Part shown: one piece after another, positions 17,802 through 27,251 of the stretch
Layout: each line of letters opens with the position of its first letter
How positions within the stretch are numbered: position 1 is the stretch's first letter
DNA from: JAPLJC01 sp963697965
GTDB lineage: Bacteria; Desulfobacterota; Desulfobaccia; Desulfobaccales; 0-14-0-80-60-11
Direction: 5' to 3'
DNA: 64,000 nucleotides
Assembly (NCBI GenBank): GCA_963697965.1
Contig: OY969108.1
Span: 1-64,000 of the forward strand
Notes under the pieces: model-generated
Databases searched by the model: none
What the model saw: only the letters and a program-made list of their open reading frames with translations
What the model was told of the DNA's origin: nothing
Program-made: the position numbers and the translations under genes

Positions 17802-18644
17802 TCACCAAAGATCATGAGCGATGGGATGTTCCTTCCTCGGCGCCAGGGAGATGGCATCCATCTCACAGGCCGAGCGGCAAATTCCGCATCCGTAGCAGCG
17901 GATGGGATCGATGAAGGTCTTCTGGTCCACCACCGAGAAGCCGATAGCCCCAAACTGGCACATGGAATGACATTCCCGGCAGCCGCTGCAGGCATCGCTC
18001 TCCACCTCGGCCACGTACTCACCGCGGAAAAAGGCGTGAAAATTATAGCGATAACTGAGCATGGCCAGGCAGTCGGCCCGATCACAGTTGCAGACGCCGC
18101 CGATGAAGGGGGTCTTGAAGGTCCAGATGGTGTGAATCAGCCCCTGTTTTTCGAAGCCGCGGTGCAAATCGAGGGCCTCCGCCTTGGAGAGACGGTCAAC
18201 GCGGGCCTCTTCAGGACCAGTCCTGAAGGTTTTGAGGAAGGACTCCTGGAAGCCCAACATCTTTTCGGCATCGAGCCCCAGGCCAAAGCAATAGCCGGCG
18301 TCCGTTTTGCCTTTATTGATCTTGCGGCAGATGCAGGGAATGCGGACGATGGAGGCGGCCAGGTCCATCACCTGGGCGAGATCCTCCAGGGGAACCACCT
18401 GCCCGAAGTGATCCCGGCGCTGGCGCTTCTCCCGAAAAAAGTAGATAAGCTTGCGCAGCCAGGCCGGAGAGCGCATCGCCTTTTGGAACCCGGCTTCGAT
18501 CTCGGCGCCCTGAATATTCCCTAACCCCGAAAAACTGTCCAGATAACGGCGGCGTTCCAGATTATCAAGAAGTTCCTGGGAATAGTTTTCCGCCTTCAGA
18601 TACCACTTCTGGCCGTCTCCGTGCTGATGGCAAAATTCGCACAT
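17802..18644 (-). CDS. 4Fe-4S binding protein with C-terminal two-cluster ferredoxin domain
   Basis: Protein of 280 aa that I recognise only by its domain. The C-terminal 60 residues hold two [4Fe-4S] motifs, CSGCRECHSMC and CYGCGICRSAC. Additional cysteines occur at the N-terminus (MCEFCH), in the middle (CICRKI, GYCFG) and in CNCDRADC, enough for further metal or cluster sites. There are no membrane segments or signal peptide. It sits between the MerR regulator and the esterase on the same strand with short gaps, so the three probably form an operon. It likely shuttles electrons; partner and substrate are unknown. Confidence 0.8.
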   Translation of the reverse strand: MCEFCHQHGDGQKWYLKAENYSQELLDNLERRRYLDSFSGLGNIQGAEIEAGFQKAMRSPAWLRKLIYFFREKRQRRDHFGQVVPLEDLAQVMDLAASIVRIPCICRKINKGKTDAGYCFGLGLDAEKMLGFQESFLKTFRTGPEEARVDRLSKAEALDLHRGFEKQGLIHTIWTFKTPFIGGVCNCDRADCLAMLSYRYNFHAFFRGEYVAEVESDACSGCRECHSMCQFGAIGFSVVDQKTFIDPIRCYGCGICRSACEMDAISLAPRKEHPIAHDLW

Positions 18645-18711
18645 TTCGTATTCCCTCCTTGGTTGGGATAGGGCGATGACACCTCTCTAGGGCCCGGGAT
18701 CCGGCCCCCGG

Positions 18712-19437
18712 TCATTTTGCCTCATCCCCGTCGATCCTTTCCCGGGACAGCACCCGGAGCTGAAACATCCGGTCAATGATATAAGGCCGCAGGGCCCGGG
18801 CCCCCCGGGTAAGCTGCAGGGTCAAGGTGGCATTGGCTTCCAGGGAGAGCCCCTTTACGAGCCGGTCTCTGATGGCCATTTCGTGGTCCACGATCTCCCG
18901 GGCCAGGCGGGGGTAGAAGGAGCTTTCCTCCGGGGTGAGGCCTAATTGCAGGCAGTCCTTGAGAATGCGGCCGATGGCCAGGTCCTCGGCGTCGAAGCGG
19001 CCCGGATCCAGGGGGATCAACAGTCCCGCCTTCTGTAATGCCGCCACCTCCGGGGCAGTAAGCCCCGAGGCCCGGCAGAAGGCCCCTAAATCTAGCAGTT
19101 CCCGGTCGTCCCGGCGGCCGTAGATGAAGGACCTTAACTCCAGGAACGGTTCCATCTCGGGCCCGGCGCTGCCATCCTGCAAGAACTTCTTGATTATTGC
19201 CAGGGACAGGCGGTACTTGCTTTGCATTACCTTGATGAAGGAGATCCGCTCCACGCAGGCCGGACTATAGTAAGCCATATTGCGGGAGGTCTTAACCGGC
19301 TCCGGCAGGAGCCCCTCATTCAGATAGTGGAGGATGGTGGATTTGGGGATGCCGGTGGCCTGCACCAGGTCCTGCATTTTGAGGGCCGCCGGACCTGAGG
19401 CTTGGCTGTGCCTGGACTTCTCTATCTTTCCTGCCAT
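18712..19437 (-). CDS. MerR-family transcriptional regulator
   Basis: DNA-binding protein of 241 aa. A 20-residue basic N-terminal extension precedes the MerR winged helix (MQDLVQATGIPKSTILHYLNE), and the wing follows with YYSPACVERISFIKVMQ. The C-terminal half has a second region resembling a weak DNA-binding or effector domain (DLGAFCRASGLTAPEVAALQKAG). It has no obvious metal-binding cysteines, so it probably senses an organic effector. It heads the minus-strand set with the Fe-S protein and esterase, and a dyad overlaps the -35 box upstream, suggesting autoregulation. Confidence 0.85.
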   Translation of the reverse strand: MAGKIEKSRHSQASGPAALKMQDLVQATGIPKSTILHYLNEGLLPEPVKTSRNMAYYSPACVERISFIKVMQSKYRLSLAIIKKFLQDGSAGPEMEPFLELRSFIYGRRDDRELLDLGAFCRASGLTAPEVAALQKAGLLIPLDPGRFDAEDLAIGRILKDCLQLGLTPEESSFYPRLAREIVDHEMAIRDRLVKGLSLEANATLTLQLTRGARALRPYIIDRMFQLRVLSRERIDGDEAK

Positions 19438-19455
19438 CTAACCCACTCTCCCATT

Positions 19456-19480
19456 GTAGGGGCGACTTAGGTGTCCGCCC
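19456..19480. repeat. Dispersed G/C-rich palindromic repeat (GTAGGGGCG family)
   Basis: GTAGGGGCGACTTAGGTGTCCGCCC occupies the leader of the MerR gene. A close copy is at 63836-63861 in this window, where the inner arms pair better. This is an intergenic repeat family rather than a gene. Confidence 0.55.
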
Positions 19481-19516
19481 AGCTTTCAGGTATAGACGCG
19501 GTGGGTCCGCTCCCAG

Positions 19517-19561
19517 AAGATAGCAAGCCGACTGAATTGTGTCAAGTGTTTCTTTACACTT
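19517..19561 (-). promoter_or_regulatory. Sigma-70 promoter and dyad operator of the MerR-type gene
   Basis: On the minus strand, TTGACA (19540-19545) is followed after 17 bases by TATCTT (19517-19522). An inverted repeat AAGTGT-6-ACACTT (19544-19561) abuts and overlaps the -35 box from upstream. The start codon lies about 80 bases downstream. The dyad is a natural candidate site for the regulator itself, although MerR proteins usually bind between -35 and -10. Confidence 0.5.
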
Positions 19562-19696
19562 TTTAGAACTGCCTGGTGGGTTCTTACCACGGGGTGCGGC
19601 TGGGAATGAGGCTCGAGCCCCCGGTATTGGAAAAGAGAGCAAGACAGGGGCCAGGAAGGTTATCATCCAGCCATTAGGGCGGGCCGCTGACCGGAC

Positions 19697-22493
19697 CTAA
19701 TTCCCTTTGGTGAGGACTTTGTTTAAGGTCTTACCCAATTCTGCAACCTTGTAGGGCTTGGCAATAACCCCGGCAAACCCATACTTTTGAAAATCCGCCA
19801 TTATGGGGTCATCGAAATAACCGCTGGAGACTATGGCCTTTACCTGGGGATCGATCTTCAAAAGTCTTTCCATAGCCTCTTTGCCCCCCATGCCGCCGGG
19901 AACGGTTAGATCAAGGATTATGGCGGTAAAAGGATCTGCAGACCCTTGCGCCTGGCTGAACAATTCGATGGCTTCAACCCCATCCTTGGCGAACTGCGCC
20001 TCATAGCCCAGCTTGAGCAGCATCATCCCCAAGACCTCTCGCACCATCGCCTCATCATCCATTACCAGGATCTTCCCTGTTCCGGAAAGCAGCTCCGTGG
20101 TCTCCTGGGGTGGCCGCATAACCTTCCCGTTGCTGGCCGGAAGATAGACCTGGAAGGTGCTTCCTTCTGCCAACCCGGACTCCGCCGAGATATGGCCGTG
20201 ATGGTTGTTAACAATGGAATAGGCGGTGGCCAGGCCCAGGCCGCTGCCCTGCTGCTTCGTGGTAAAATAGGGGTCGAAGATCTTCTGGAGATATTTTTCC
20301 GGTATGCCTATCCCTTGATCCTTAATGGAGACTTTGACATAATTGCCAGCCTCCAAGGGGAGGCGGCCACCATTGCCGACCTTGATATTTTCCCCGGTAA
20401 TCTCGATGGTGCCGCCCTGCGGCATGGCCTGGACGGCATTGATAATGAGATTCTGGAAGACCTGGCTGATCTGTCCCGGGTCTCCAGCTATCGCCATTAA
20501 ATCTTTGCCAAAGGCGCATTCGTAGCGAACCTGGGAGCCCCGGCAGGCCAGGGATGCAGTTTCAGCCACCAGGTTTTCCAGGGAAACCAGTTCCTTGATC
20601 GGGGCGCCGCCCTTGGCGAAGGTGAGTAACTGCCGGGCCAGACGCTGGGCCTGCTGGCAGGCCTTTTCCGCGGCAGCCAGGCGTTGACGGCCCTGGTCTC
20701 CCATGTCTTGGGCCAGCATGCCCAGCCCGATGTTGCCAAGAATGGCGGTAAGGATGTTGTTGAAGTCGTGGGCAATGCCACCGGCCAGAGTCCCGATGGC
20801 TTCCATCTTCTGGGCCTGCACCAACTGGGCCTCCAGTTTGGCCCTCTCGCCTTCGACCCTTTTGCGATCGGAGATATCTCTGACCAGGGCCAGAAACTTT
20901 ATCCCTTCCGAGGTCCTGATGGCAGTGGCATTTATCTCAACCGGCATGGAGCGGCCAGCTCCCCCGGCATAAACCAGCTCAAGATGCTTGACGTGCCCGG
21001 TCTTTAGACATTGCTCCAGGGCTGCGGCATTTTTCCCGCGATCCTGCTGCGCCGTCCACTCGATGAAGCTTCGTCCCATTATTTCCTTTAATTCCTTATT
21101 TCCGGTCTGCCGCACATACTCCGGATTGGCATCGAGAACCTTGCCTTCGGCATCGACGATTACATAACCGGTGTTGGTGGTCTCTATCAAACCCCGGTAT
21201 TTCTCTTCACTTTCCCGTAAGGCCTCCTCGGTCCGCCGCTGTTCAGTAATGTCAAACAAGACGCCGCTGACATAATCGATCCTTCCCGCCTCATCGCAGA
21301 AAATCTGGCTCCGTCCCTGAAGCCAACGGAGCGTCCCATCTTTTCTCCTGATCCGGTACTCCCGCATATAAGACCGGGTGGTCCTGAGCGCTTCGAGGAA
21401 CTTGCTTTTCCAATCCTTTTGGTCTTCTGCGACCACCAGGTCAGTCCATTTCAGGGTGCGGGAGTCGAAATCTTCCTTGGGGTAGCCGGTCAGGTCCTCC
21501 ACCTTGCGGTCAAAGAAATCTATGGACGCATCAGCATATCTTTTTGAATAATACCGCGGGGATTTGGTTCACCAGCAGCCGGTACTTCTGCTCGCTTTTC
21601 CTAAGTGTCTCCTCCGCCCTTTGGCGCTCGGTAACGTCCATGGAAAAAACGGCCAGCTTGGAAACTTTACCTCCGCCATTGATGATGGGACTGATTAAGT
21701 TGTCCAGGAACCTTTCATCCCGCCTATCTTCAAAATGAACCGTCCTCCCGGTTCTGATGGCTTCGTCGGTGTAGGTTTTCCTCCTTTCGACCACTTCGGC
21801 AGGAACCAGGTCGGACATCTTGGATCCAATAAGTTCATCAAGACCTTTGCCTAATCTTGTTGCCAAGGTGGCATTGGCTGCCACGACGACCCCGCCGGCA
21901 TCCATCAGGAAAATCGACTCCGGAATGGCATTGAAAAGCGCTCTCAGAGTTTCCCTGGTTTCGCACAAGTCATCTTCCATTTTCTTGCGCTCGATGATTT
22001 CCTTTTCCAGCCGCTCGTTCAGCATCTGCAATTCGGCCAGAGCCCTGCGGGTATCGCTTCGATCCCGGGCTATGCAGAGGCTGCCGGTGAGATTATGGTG
22101 CCTGTCGTATAAGAGATTGATGGACAGATTAAACGGCGCAATAGTGCCATCCTTTTTCTTCATGTTGATTTCATATTTCCTAATGAAGCCATCCCGGCGT
22201 AGCCGGGCGAGCATTTTCTCAAGCTCGCCCGGATCTTCGTAGAGCACAGAAAAATGCTGGTCTTCGAGATCCGCCTTGCTATAGCCGAAAATCTCCTCTG
22301 ACGCCGCATTCCATCTGCTGAATCGGCCTTTGGTGTCCACGACGCCAATGGAGTCGGCGGAGCTGTCCAACAGATTTTCCAAGACGTATTGCGCTTCTTG
22401 GGGATCATCATACTGCTCTATCTGCAAGCCACGATCCGGGAAATTCACCACCATCCCTCCCTGAAATAAAATCCACATCCATAATTTAGGCAA
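19697..22493 (-). pseudogene. Hybrid sensor histidine kinase (PAS-PAS-PAS-PAS-HisKA-HATPase-REC), frameshifted
   Basis: The N-terminal part (22493 to about 21545) has two PAS/PAC domains (LLDSSADSIGVVDTKG, LFNAIPESIFLMDAGG) and begins a third (LLVNQIPAVLFK). The frame then stops at 21531. The same PAS domain continues in the +1 frame (VEDLTGYPKEDFDS). A fourth PAS follows, then the phosphoacceptor AGGIAHDFNNIL, the ATPase motifs GTGKI-side GLGLATAY and a C-terminal receiver (LVMDDEAMVREVLG, LDLTVPGGMGG). Deleting one base from the A5 run at 21541-21545 gives a continuous 931-aa protein. No membrane segment is evident, so sensing is likely cytoplasmic. The frameshift is in a homopolymer and may be a sequencing error. 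Confidence 0.82.
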
Positions 22494-22522
22494 GTTTCAA
22501 GCCGCAGTAGTTACCGCTGCGA

Positions 22523-22711
22523 TTAATTCATCATTTTTAAAACATTTTTCTGATAGCCCCCGCCCCCGTCCCCTCCAACGGCCAAAGTTAATGATTGCTC
22601 GGAAAATAATTTTAGAAATTCCAGTCTTTCTCGGAGAGGTATTTTGAAATAAAGTGGGCTTTCCATAAAAATCGCCAGAAGCTCCCTTCTAATAATATGT
22701 ACACTCGCCAT
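22523..22711 (-). CDS. Small hypothetical protein upstream of the hybrid kinase
   Basis: A 62-aa frame (MASVHIIRRELLAIFMESP...) with GGGAGGA nine bases before the ATG at 22711. It lies 29 bp before and in the same direction as the hybrid kinase. The helix-rich middle (SPLYFKIPLRERLEFLKLF) looks protein-like, followed by a Gly-rich stretch. I do not recognise the family with certainty and assign no function. The in-frame ATG three codons earlier is too close to the ribosome-binding site. Confidence 0.42.
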   Translation of the reverse strand: MASVHIIRRELLAIFMESPLYFKIPLRERLEFLKLFSEQSLTLAVGGDGGGGYQKNVLKMMN

Positions 22712-23317
22712 TTGAGCCATTCCTCCCGGTTTAAAACCATACTAAATTTTGAGATTTGGGTGATTGATTTGCCTATACTTCTTTGGTTTCGATGGTAATA
22801 TGGTTCATTGGAGGAAAAAGGTAAATCGGGGTTTACCTGATATTTGCCTTCGATAACACTGGATTTGGGGTAGGAGAATGCTGTATTTTTTTAAATCGAG
22901 ATTATGTGGCAACTTGGCACCGCATTCCAAACCCAATTTTGGGTCTCTCCGAATTTAACCCTGAAAACTTTCCCATTATCTTTAAAAGAATGGATTCTGA
23001 CCTCGCGAAACTTTCCCACTTGCTGGGATTGACTCTCCCTCTGCCATTTTACCACTACTGCCGAAGGCCATGGTTGAACCCGCCCATCGTGTCCATTCTC
23101 TTGCGGAAAAGGGTGAGCGGGCTTTTCTTGAGCAATTACCTTATCCTGGCCGATGAATTGATTTAGCAGATAAATTCAAGCATTGCGAGGATGCCGCACC
23201 ATCTGGCATAAGTAGGGGGATTCCACCTTAAGAAACAGGGATTCCCTGATTTACACGGGTGGAGAAATCCACCAAGATATGAGTAAAATCTTTTTGGAGT
23301 GAGGAAAGGAGACAGGG
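22712..23317. other. Divergent intergenic region before the HD-GYP gene
   Basis: About 600 bp separate the minus-strand small frame from the + strand HD-GYP regulator. A frame of 86 codons at 22906-23166 has no ribosome-binding site or domain, and I do not accept it as a gene. The right end contains two hairpins, annotated separately. The rest is A+T-rich and probably holds divergent promoters, but I cannot point to a clear -35/-10 pair. Confidence 0.4.
23236..23273 (+). promoter_or_regulatory. Two adjacent hairpins in the HD-GYP leader
   Basis: CAGGGATTCCCTG (23236-23248) and GGTGGA-GAAA-TCCACC (23258-23273) form two short stems, the second closed by a GNRA-type GAAA loop. They lie 45 bases before the start of the HD-GYP regulator. 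The pattern does not match a c-di-GMP riboswitch that I can recognise. Confidence 0.35.
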
Positions 23318-24394
23318 ATGCGAGACTCGGTTGAAGGGTTATCGTCGCCGAACCCTGGAATGGAATTGCTTTATACCCCCAGCCGCCCCGATGGCGCCCC
23401 CTACCCGGATGTCTTGCCGTCCGTCCTGGTCGTCGATGACGATGACCAGTGCCGCAGGGTTTTCCTGGACTATCTTGAGCTAATCCGATATGTCAGCAAG
23501 GGCGCTGCCAATGGCCCCGATGCATTGAATATCCTGGCTCAGGAGCCGATCGATCTGGTGGTTAGCGATATTAAAATGGCGGGCATGGATGGGATAGAGT
23601 TGATGCAAGAGGCTCACCAGATTTATCCACAGGTACCCTTCATTATCATGACTGGTTACTCCCCCGAATATTCCTATGAAGCTATTATTAATGCCGGGGC
23701 CAGCGACTTCATTGCCAAGCCCTTCTCCCTGGGGGAATTGGGAGCTAAGATTTGCCGGATTCAGAAGGAAAGGAACACGTTGCAGCAACTTCAAGAGAGC
23801 TTAGCCAGCGGTAAAAACCTATTAGAGAACACGGTGAGGGGCCTGGCCTCCACAATTGGACAGAGAGATCCATATACCGCTGAGCACCAGGAACGCGTCG
23901 CCCACCTGGCCTGCGCCATAGCCAGGGAAATGGGGCTCCCAGAAGAACGAATCGAGGTTCTGCGTCTGGCCGCCTTCGTCCACGATCTCGGCAAGATAGG
24001 GGTTCCCGCCGACCTTCTAACCAAACCGGGAGCCCTGACTGCCATCGAAATGAGCCTAATTAAGGTTCATTGTCAAATAGGTTTGGAAATCTTGAATACC
24101 ATCGAATTTCCCTGGCACCTCGCCGAAATGGTCTTCCAGCACCATGAAAGGGTTAACGGTTCGGGGTATCCCCAGGGACTTAAGGGGCCGATGATTCGGT
24201 TGGAGGCCAAGATCATGGCGGTGGCCGATGTGGTGGAAGCCATGAGCTCCCATCGGCCTTACCGGCCGGCCTTAGGATTGAGCGCCACCCTGGAAGAAAT
24301 CTCCAAGAATCGAGGCGTGCTCTATGATGGTGAGGTGGTAGATGCCTGCCTGCGGCTGTTCCACGAAAAAGGATTTACGTTCAGTAGCTCATAA
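23318..24394 (+). CDS. Response regulator with HD-GYP c-di-GMP phosphodiesterase domain
   Basis: Two-domain protein of 358 aa. The receiver spans about residues 30-150, with the acidic pocket VVDDDD, phosphoacceptor Asp in VVSDIKM and Lys in IAKPFS. The HD-GYP domain spans about 165-350 with HDLGKIGVP, HCQIG, HHERVNGSGYPQGL and the metal-site residues HD and HH. These motifs are complete, so it should hydrolyse c-di-GMP. GGAAAGGAGA precedes the ATG. It is followed 58 bp later by a diguanylate cyclase in the same direction and lies close to a hybrid kinase and a PilZ protein, giving a compact c-di-GMP signalling locus. Confidence 0.92.
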   Translation: MRDSVEGLSSPNPGMELLYTPSRPDGAPYPDVLPSVLVVDDDDQCRRVFLDYLELIRYVSKGAANGPDALNILAQEPIDLVVSDIKMAGMDGIELMQEAHQIYPQVPFIIMTGYSPEYSYEAIINAGASDFIAKPFSLGELGAKICRIQKERNTLQQLQESLASGKNLLENTVRGLASTIGQRDPYTAEHQERVAHLACAIAREMGLPEERIEVLRLAAFVHDLGKIGVPADLLTKPGALTAIEMSLIKVHCQIGLEILNTIEFPWHLAEMVFQHHERVNGSGYPQGLKGPMIRLEAKIMAVADVVEAMSSHRPYRPALGLSATLEEISKNRGVLYDGEVVDACLRLFHEKGFTFSSS

Positions 24395-24452
24395 AGTGGC
24401 GTTATCCGGGTAAACGCAGCTGAGAACCTCAGGTACTGCTGGGGGAGAAAAA

Positions 24453-26771
24453 TTGAATCTTTCTCAGATGAACACCATCATCATAAGTTCCGGGATCGCC
24501 CTTATCTTGCTGGCGTGCATGTACCTCCTGAATCGGAAATCCAAGCGGCAGTTGCGGGAGAAACTGGCATCCTTGGAGGAAGACGAGAAAAGGTCCCGTT
24601 CTTTGCTCAAAACTCTCCCTTCCATAGTCTTTACGGGCTATCTGGATGGCAGCGCCGAGTTCCTTGACGATAAGTTCGAGAGGCTGACCGGTTATCCGGT
24701 GGAGGAATTCAATTCCCACCGGATGAAATGGCGCGATATCATCCTGCCCGAGGATGTGGCCGACGCCAAGGCAGCCTTCAAGGAGGCCCTGATTGGCAAT
24801 CAATTCTATATGCGGGAGTATCGGATCAAGACCGCGTCCGGAAACATTCGCTGGATCCGGGAAAGGGGTCATATCAACTACGACCACGGCAAAGTGGATT
24901 ATATCACCGGAATCTGTTCCGACATCACCAAAGAGCAAAAAATAACGGCTGCCTTGGCAAAGATGCAGCATCAAAATGAGATAATCCTGAACTCCGTGGG
25001 CGACGGCCTGTTTGAATTGGATGGGAGCGGCGAGGTCTCTTTCATCAATCCGGCCGCCCTCAAGATGCTGGGATATCAAGGCAAGGACGTGGTGGGGCAA
25101 AACCTGCACGAGCTGATTCATCGCAAGAAGGAGGACGCCAGCCCTTATGCGGAGGCGGACTGCCCTATTCTTGCTACCCTCCGGGACGGCAAGGAACACT
25201 ACCTGGGGGACGAGGTCTTCTGGACCAAGAGGGGCGAGGTCCTGCCGGTGGCCTGTAGGACCACCCCCCTTGTCGAAAACGGGGCGGTGGTCGGGATGGT
25301 GGGGACCTTCCGGGACATCACCTGGCGTAAGCAAGCCGAAGCGGAACTCCAGAGGTCCCGTCAATTCCTGGAGAACGTCATCGACAACTCGGCCGAAGGC
25401 ATCGGCATTGTCGACTCACGCGGCCATATTACCAAATGGAACAAGGCTTCCGAGGTTATCTACGGCTACTCCTTTAAAGAGCTGGAGGGGAAATCGGCCT
25501 TTGATATCTATGCGGATAAAGATGAAATGGCGAAGATGTTGATCCCCTTGCGCCGGGACGGTTTGGTCAAGCATTACGAAATCACCATGAAGCGGAGAGA
25601 CGGCAGCACCTTCCCAGCCAGTCTCTCCATCAAGGTGATGCGGGATGAGGCCGGCAAAAATGTGGGCAGCGTCACAGTGGCCAGGGATCTGACCGAGCTG
25701 AAGGAGAAGGAAGCGAAGTTGCAGGCCGCCAATGAGCAACTCCGAGGCCTGGTGTACGAATCCAACGAGCGCAGCCGCCAGATGCTCCTGCTTCAGGAAA
25801 TGAGCGAAATCTTCCTGTCCTGTCAGACCTCCGGCGAAACCTATAGCGCCGTCACCCACTTCGGGCCCAAAATCTTCCCGGATTATGCCGGGGTCCTCTA
25901 CCTCCTCAACAGCACCAAGGATCTCTTCGAGATGACCGCCCTCTGGGGTGAAGCCCCGCGGGTGGAGATGTCCTTCGGCAGAGATGAATGCTGGTCCTTA
26001 GGTCGGAGCCGGGCCTATCCGGTGGCCGATTCCGGAAGCTCCATGAACTGCCGGCATGTCGCCGCCACCTTGCCCGGGGCTTACCTGTGCGTGCCCATGA
26101 TGGCCCAAGGGGAGGTTATGGGTATTCTCCATTTGCGCAAAATGACTCAGGAGATCGAGGAAAAGATGGCGGGCATCGCACAGTTTGCCACCAGCGTCGC
26201 TGAGGCCATGGCCCTGGCCCTGGCCAACCTGAAACTCCGGGAGACCCTGCGCGACCAGGCCATCCGGGATAGCCTCACCGGCCTCTTCAACCGGCGCTAT
26301 CTGGAAGAGACCCTGGAGCGGGAGGTAAGCAGGAGCAAGCGCCAGGAGAGTCCTCTGGCGGTCATCATGCTGGACCTGGACCATTTCAAGGAATACAACG
26401 ACACTTATGGCCACAATGCGGGAGATGAACTGCTGATGTCCTTGGGCAAGCTGGTCAAGGGACAGATTCGCCGGGAAGACATCGCCTGTCGCTATGGGGG
26501 CGAGGAGTTCCTGCTAATTATGCCGGAGACGCCCCGGAAGATTGCCATGAACCGGGTCGAGGAATTGAACCGCAGCGTCAAAAACCTCCATACCCAGAAT
26601 CCCTCCCTGAAACCCATCACCATCTCCGCCGGGGTGGCGATCTTCCCGGATCATGGAGACTCCGGCAAGGAGTTGATCCAGGCCGCGGATGCCGCTCTGT
26701 ACCAGGCCAAGGCCAAAGGCCGCGACCGGCTGCTAGTGGCCAAAGGCGGGGGCAACTTGAGGTTGATCTAA
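24453..26771 (+). CDS. Membrane-anchored PAS-PAS-PAS-GAF diguanylate cyclase (GGDEF)
   Basis: Protein of 772 aa. One membrane segment lies near the N-terminus (residues 8-25, ALILLACMYLLN). Three PAS/PAC modules follow (about 45-165, 170-295 and 300-425), then a coiled linker and a GAF-like region (about 445-600). The GGDEF cyclase domain occupies the C-terminus with the active motif GGEEF and the inhibitory I-site RRED five residues before it, so it should make c-di-GMP and be feedback-controlled. The start is probably the TTG at 24453, preceded by GGGGGAG; the ATG at 24468 is an alternative. A strong terminator follows. Confidence 0.9.
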   Translation: MNLSQMNTIIISSGIALILLACMYLLNRKSKRQLREKLASLEEDEKRSRSLLKTLPSIVFTGYLDGSAEFLDDKFERLTGYPVEEFNSHRMKWRDIILPEDVADAKAAFKEALIGNQFYMREYRIKTASGNIRWIRERGHINYDHGKVDYITGICSDITKEQKITAALAKMQHQNEIILNSVGDGLFELDGSGEVSFINPAALKMLGYQGKDVVGQNLHELIHRKKEDASPYAEADCPILATLRDGKEHYLGDEVFWTKRGEVLPVACRTTPLVENGAVVGMVGTFRDITWRKQAEAELQRSRQFLENVIDNSAEGIGIVDSRGHITKWNKASEVIYGYSFKELEGKSAFDIYADKDEMAKMLIPLRRDGLVKHYEITMKRRDGSTFPASLSIKVMRDEAGKNVGSVTVARDLTELKEKEAKLQAANEQLRGLVYESNERSRQMLLLQEMSEIFLSCQTSGETYSAVTHFGPKIFPDYAGVLYLLNSTKDLFEMTALWGEAPRVEMSFGRDECWSLGRSRAYPVADSGSSMNCRHVAATLPGAYLCVPMMAQGEVMGILHLRKMTQEIEEKMAGIAQFATSVAEAMALALANLKLRETLRDQAIRDSLTGLFNRRYLEETLEREVSRSKRQESPLAVIMLDLDHFKEYNDTYGHNAGDELLMSLGKLVKGQIRREDIACRYGGEEFLLIMPETPRKIAMNRVEELNRSVKNLHTQNPSLKPITISAGVAIFPDHGDSGKELIQAADAALYQAKAKGRDRLLVAKGGGNLRLI

Positions 26772-26846
26772 CCGGCTGGCACTGGGGTCAGGCGCCGCTG
26801 CAGGCAGGCCAGCCAAGCCCCGACCTCCCTGAGGTCTGATAACATG

Positions 26847-26884
26847 ACGAGGTTGGCAACTCGCGCTTGCCGACCTCGTTTTTT
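26847..26884 (+). terminator. Rho-independent terminator after the diguanylate cyclase
   Basis: A 13-bp stem (ACGAGGTTGGCAA at 26847-26859 with TTGCCGACCTCGT at 26867-26879, one G-U pair) encloses a 7-base loop and runs into six T residues. It ends the HD-GYP/GGDEF transcription unit. The PilZ gene on the other strand ends 38 bp further on. Confidence 0.88.
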
Positions 26885-26921
26885 CCATGTGTTTACTGAG
26901 GATGGGTGATTTCCGCCGAAT

Positions 26922-27251
26922 TTAACCAAACTGCGGACCGGTAAGGAATTGCACCGCCACCCCGAAATTATCCGTTCCCGCCACCCGGGATTCGATGCGC
27001 TTCACCACCGCCTGGGACCGGATGGGGCTGTTGATAAAACTGTACTGGGGGGGAATAGTGTTGAAGGTGAAATCCGCTACGCTTCCAGGTTTTATCTGAG
27101 GCAGGGTTTCGCACTCAAAGAAGAGACCATCTTGACTGAAATTTTTTAGAACAGCCGGGCTTTTCCAGGATTCGTCAGAATTCGTGGGCTGGACCTGGAA
27201 CTCCATGGGCAAGGATAAATAGATGCGCGTGTGTTGCCGTCTTTCAGTCAT
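26922..27251 (-). CDS. PilZ-domain c-di-GMP binding protein
   Basis: Single-domain protein of 109 aa. The c-di-GMP binding motifs are RRQHTR at the N-terminus and NFSQDG near residue 38, the RxxxR and [D/N]xSxxG signatures of PilZ. Length is normal for a stand-alone PilZ. GGGAGGGG seven bases upstream sets the ATG. It converges on the GGDEF gene and probably acts as an effector for the local cyclase and phosphodiesterase. Confidence 0.88.
   Translation of the reverse strand: MTERRQHTRIYLSLPMEFQVQPTNSDESWKSPAVLKNFSQDGLFFECETLPQIKPGSVADFTFNTIPPQYSFINSPIRSQAVVKRIESRVAGTDNFGVAVQFLTGPQFG

Noticed and set aside
21531..21545. TGA ending the first half of the hybrid kinase as recoded stop or programmed frameshift
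   Set aside because: Conserved PAS sequence resumes in a different frame, not past the TGA in the same frame. The A5 run would need a +1 shift, which is not what A-rich slippery sites normally give. An indel is simpler.
22906..23166. 86-codon + strand frame in the intergenic region
   Set aside because: There is no ribosome-binding site, the composition is not clearly protein-like, and no domain is seen.
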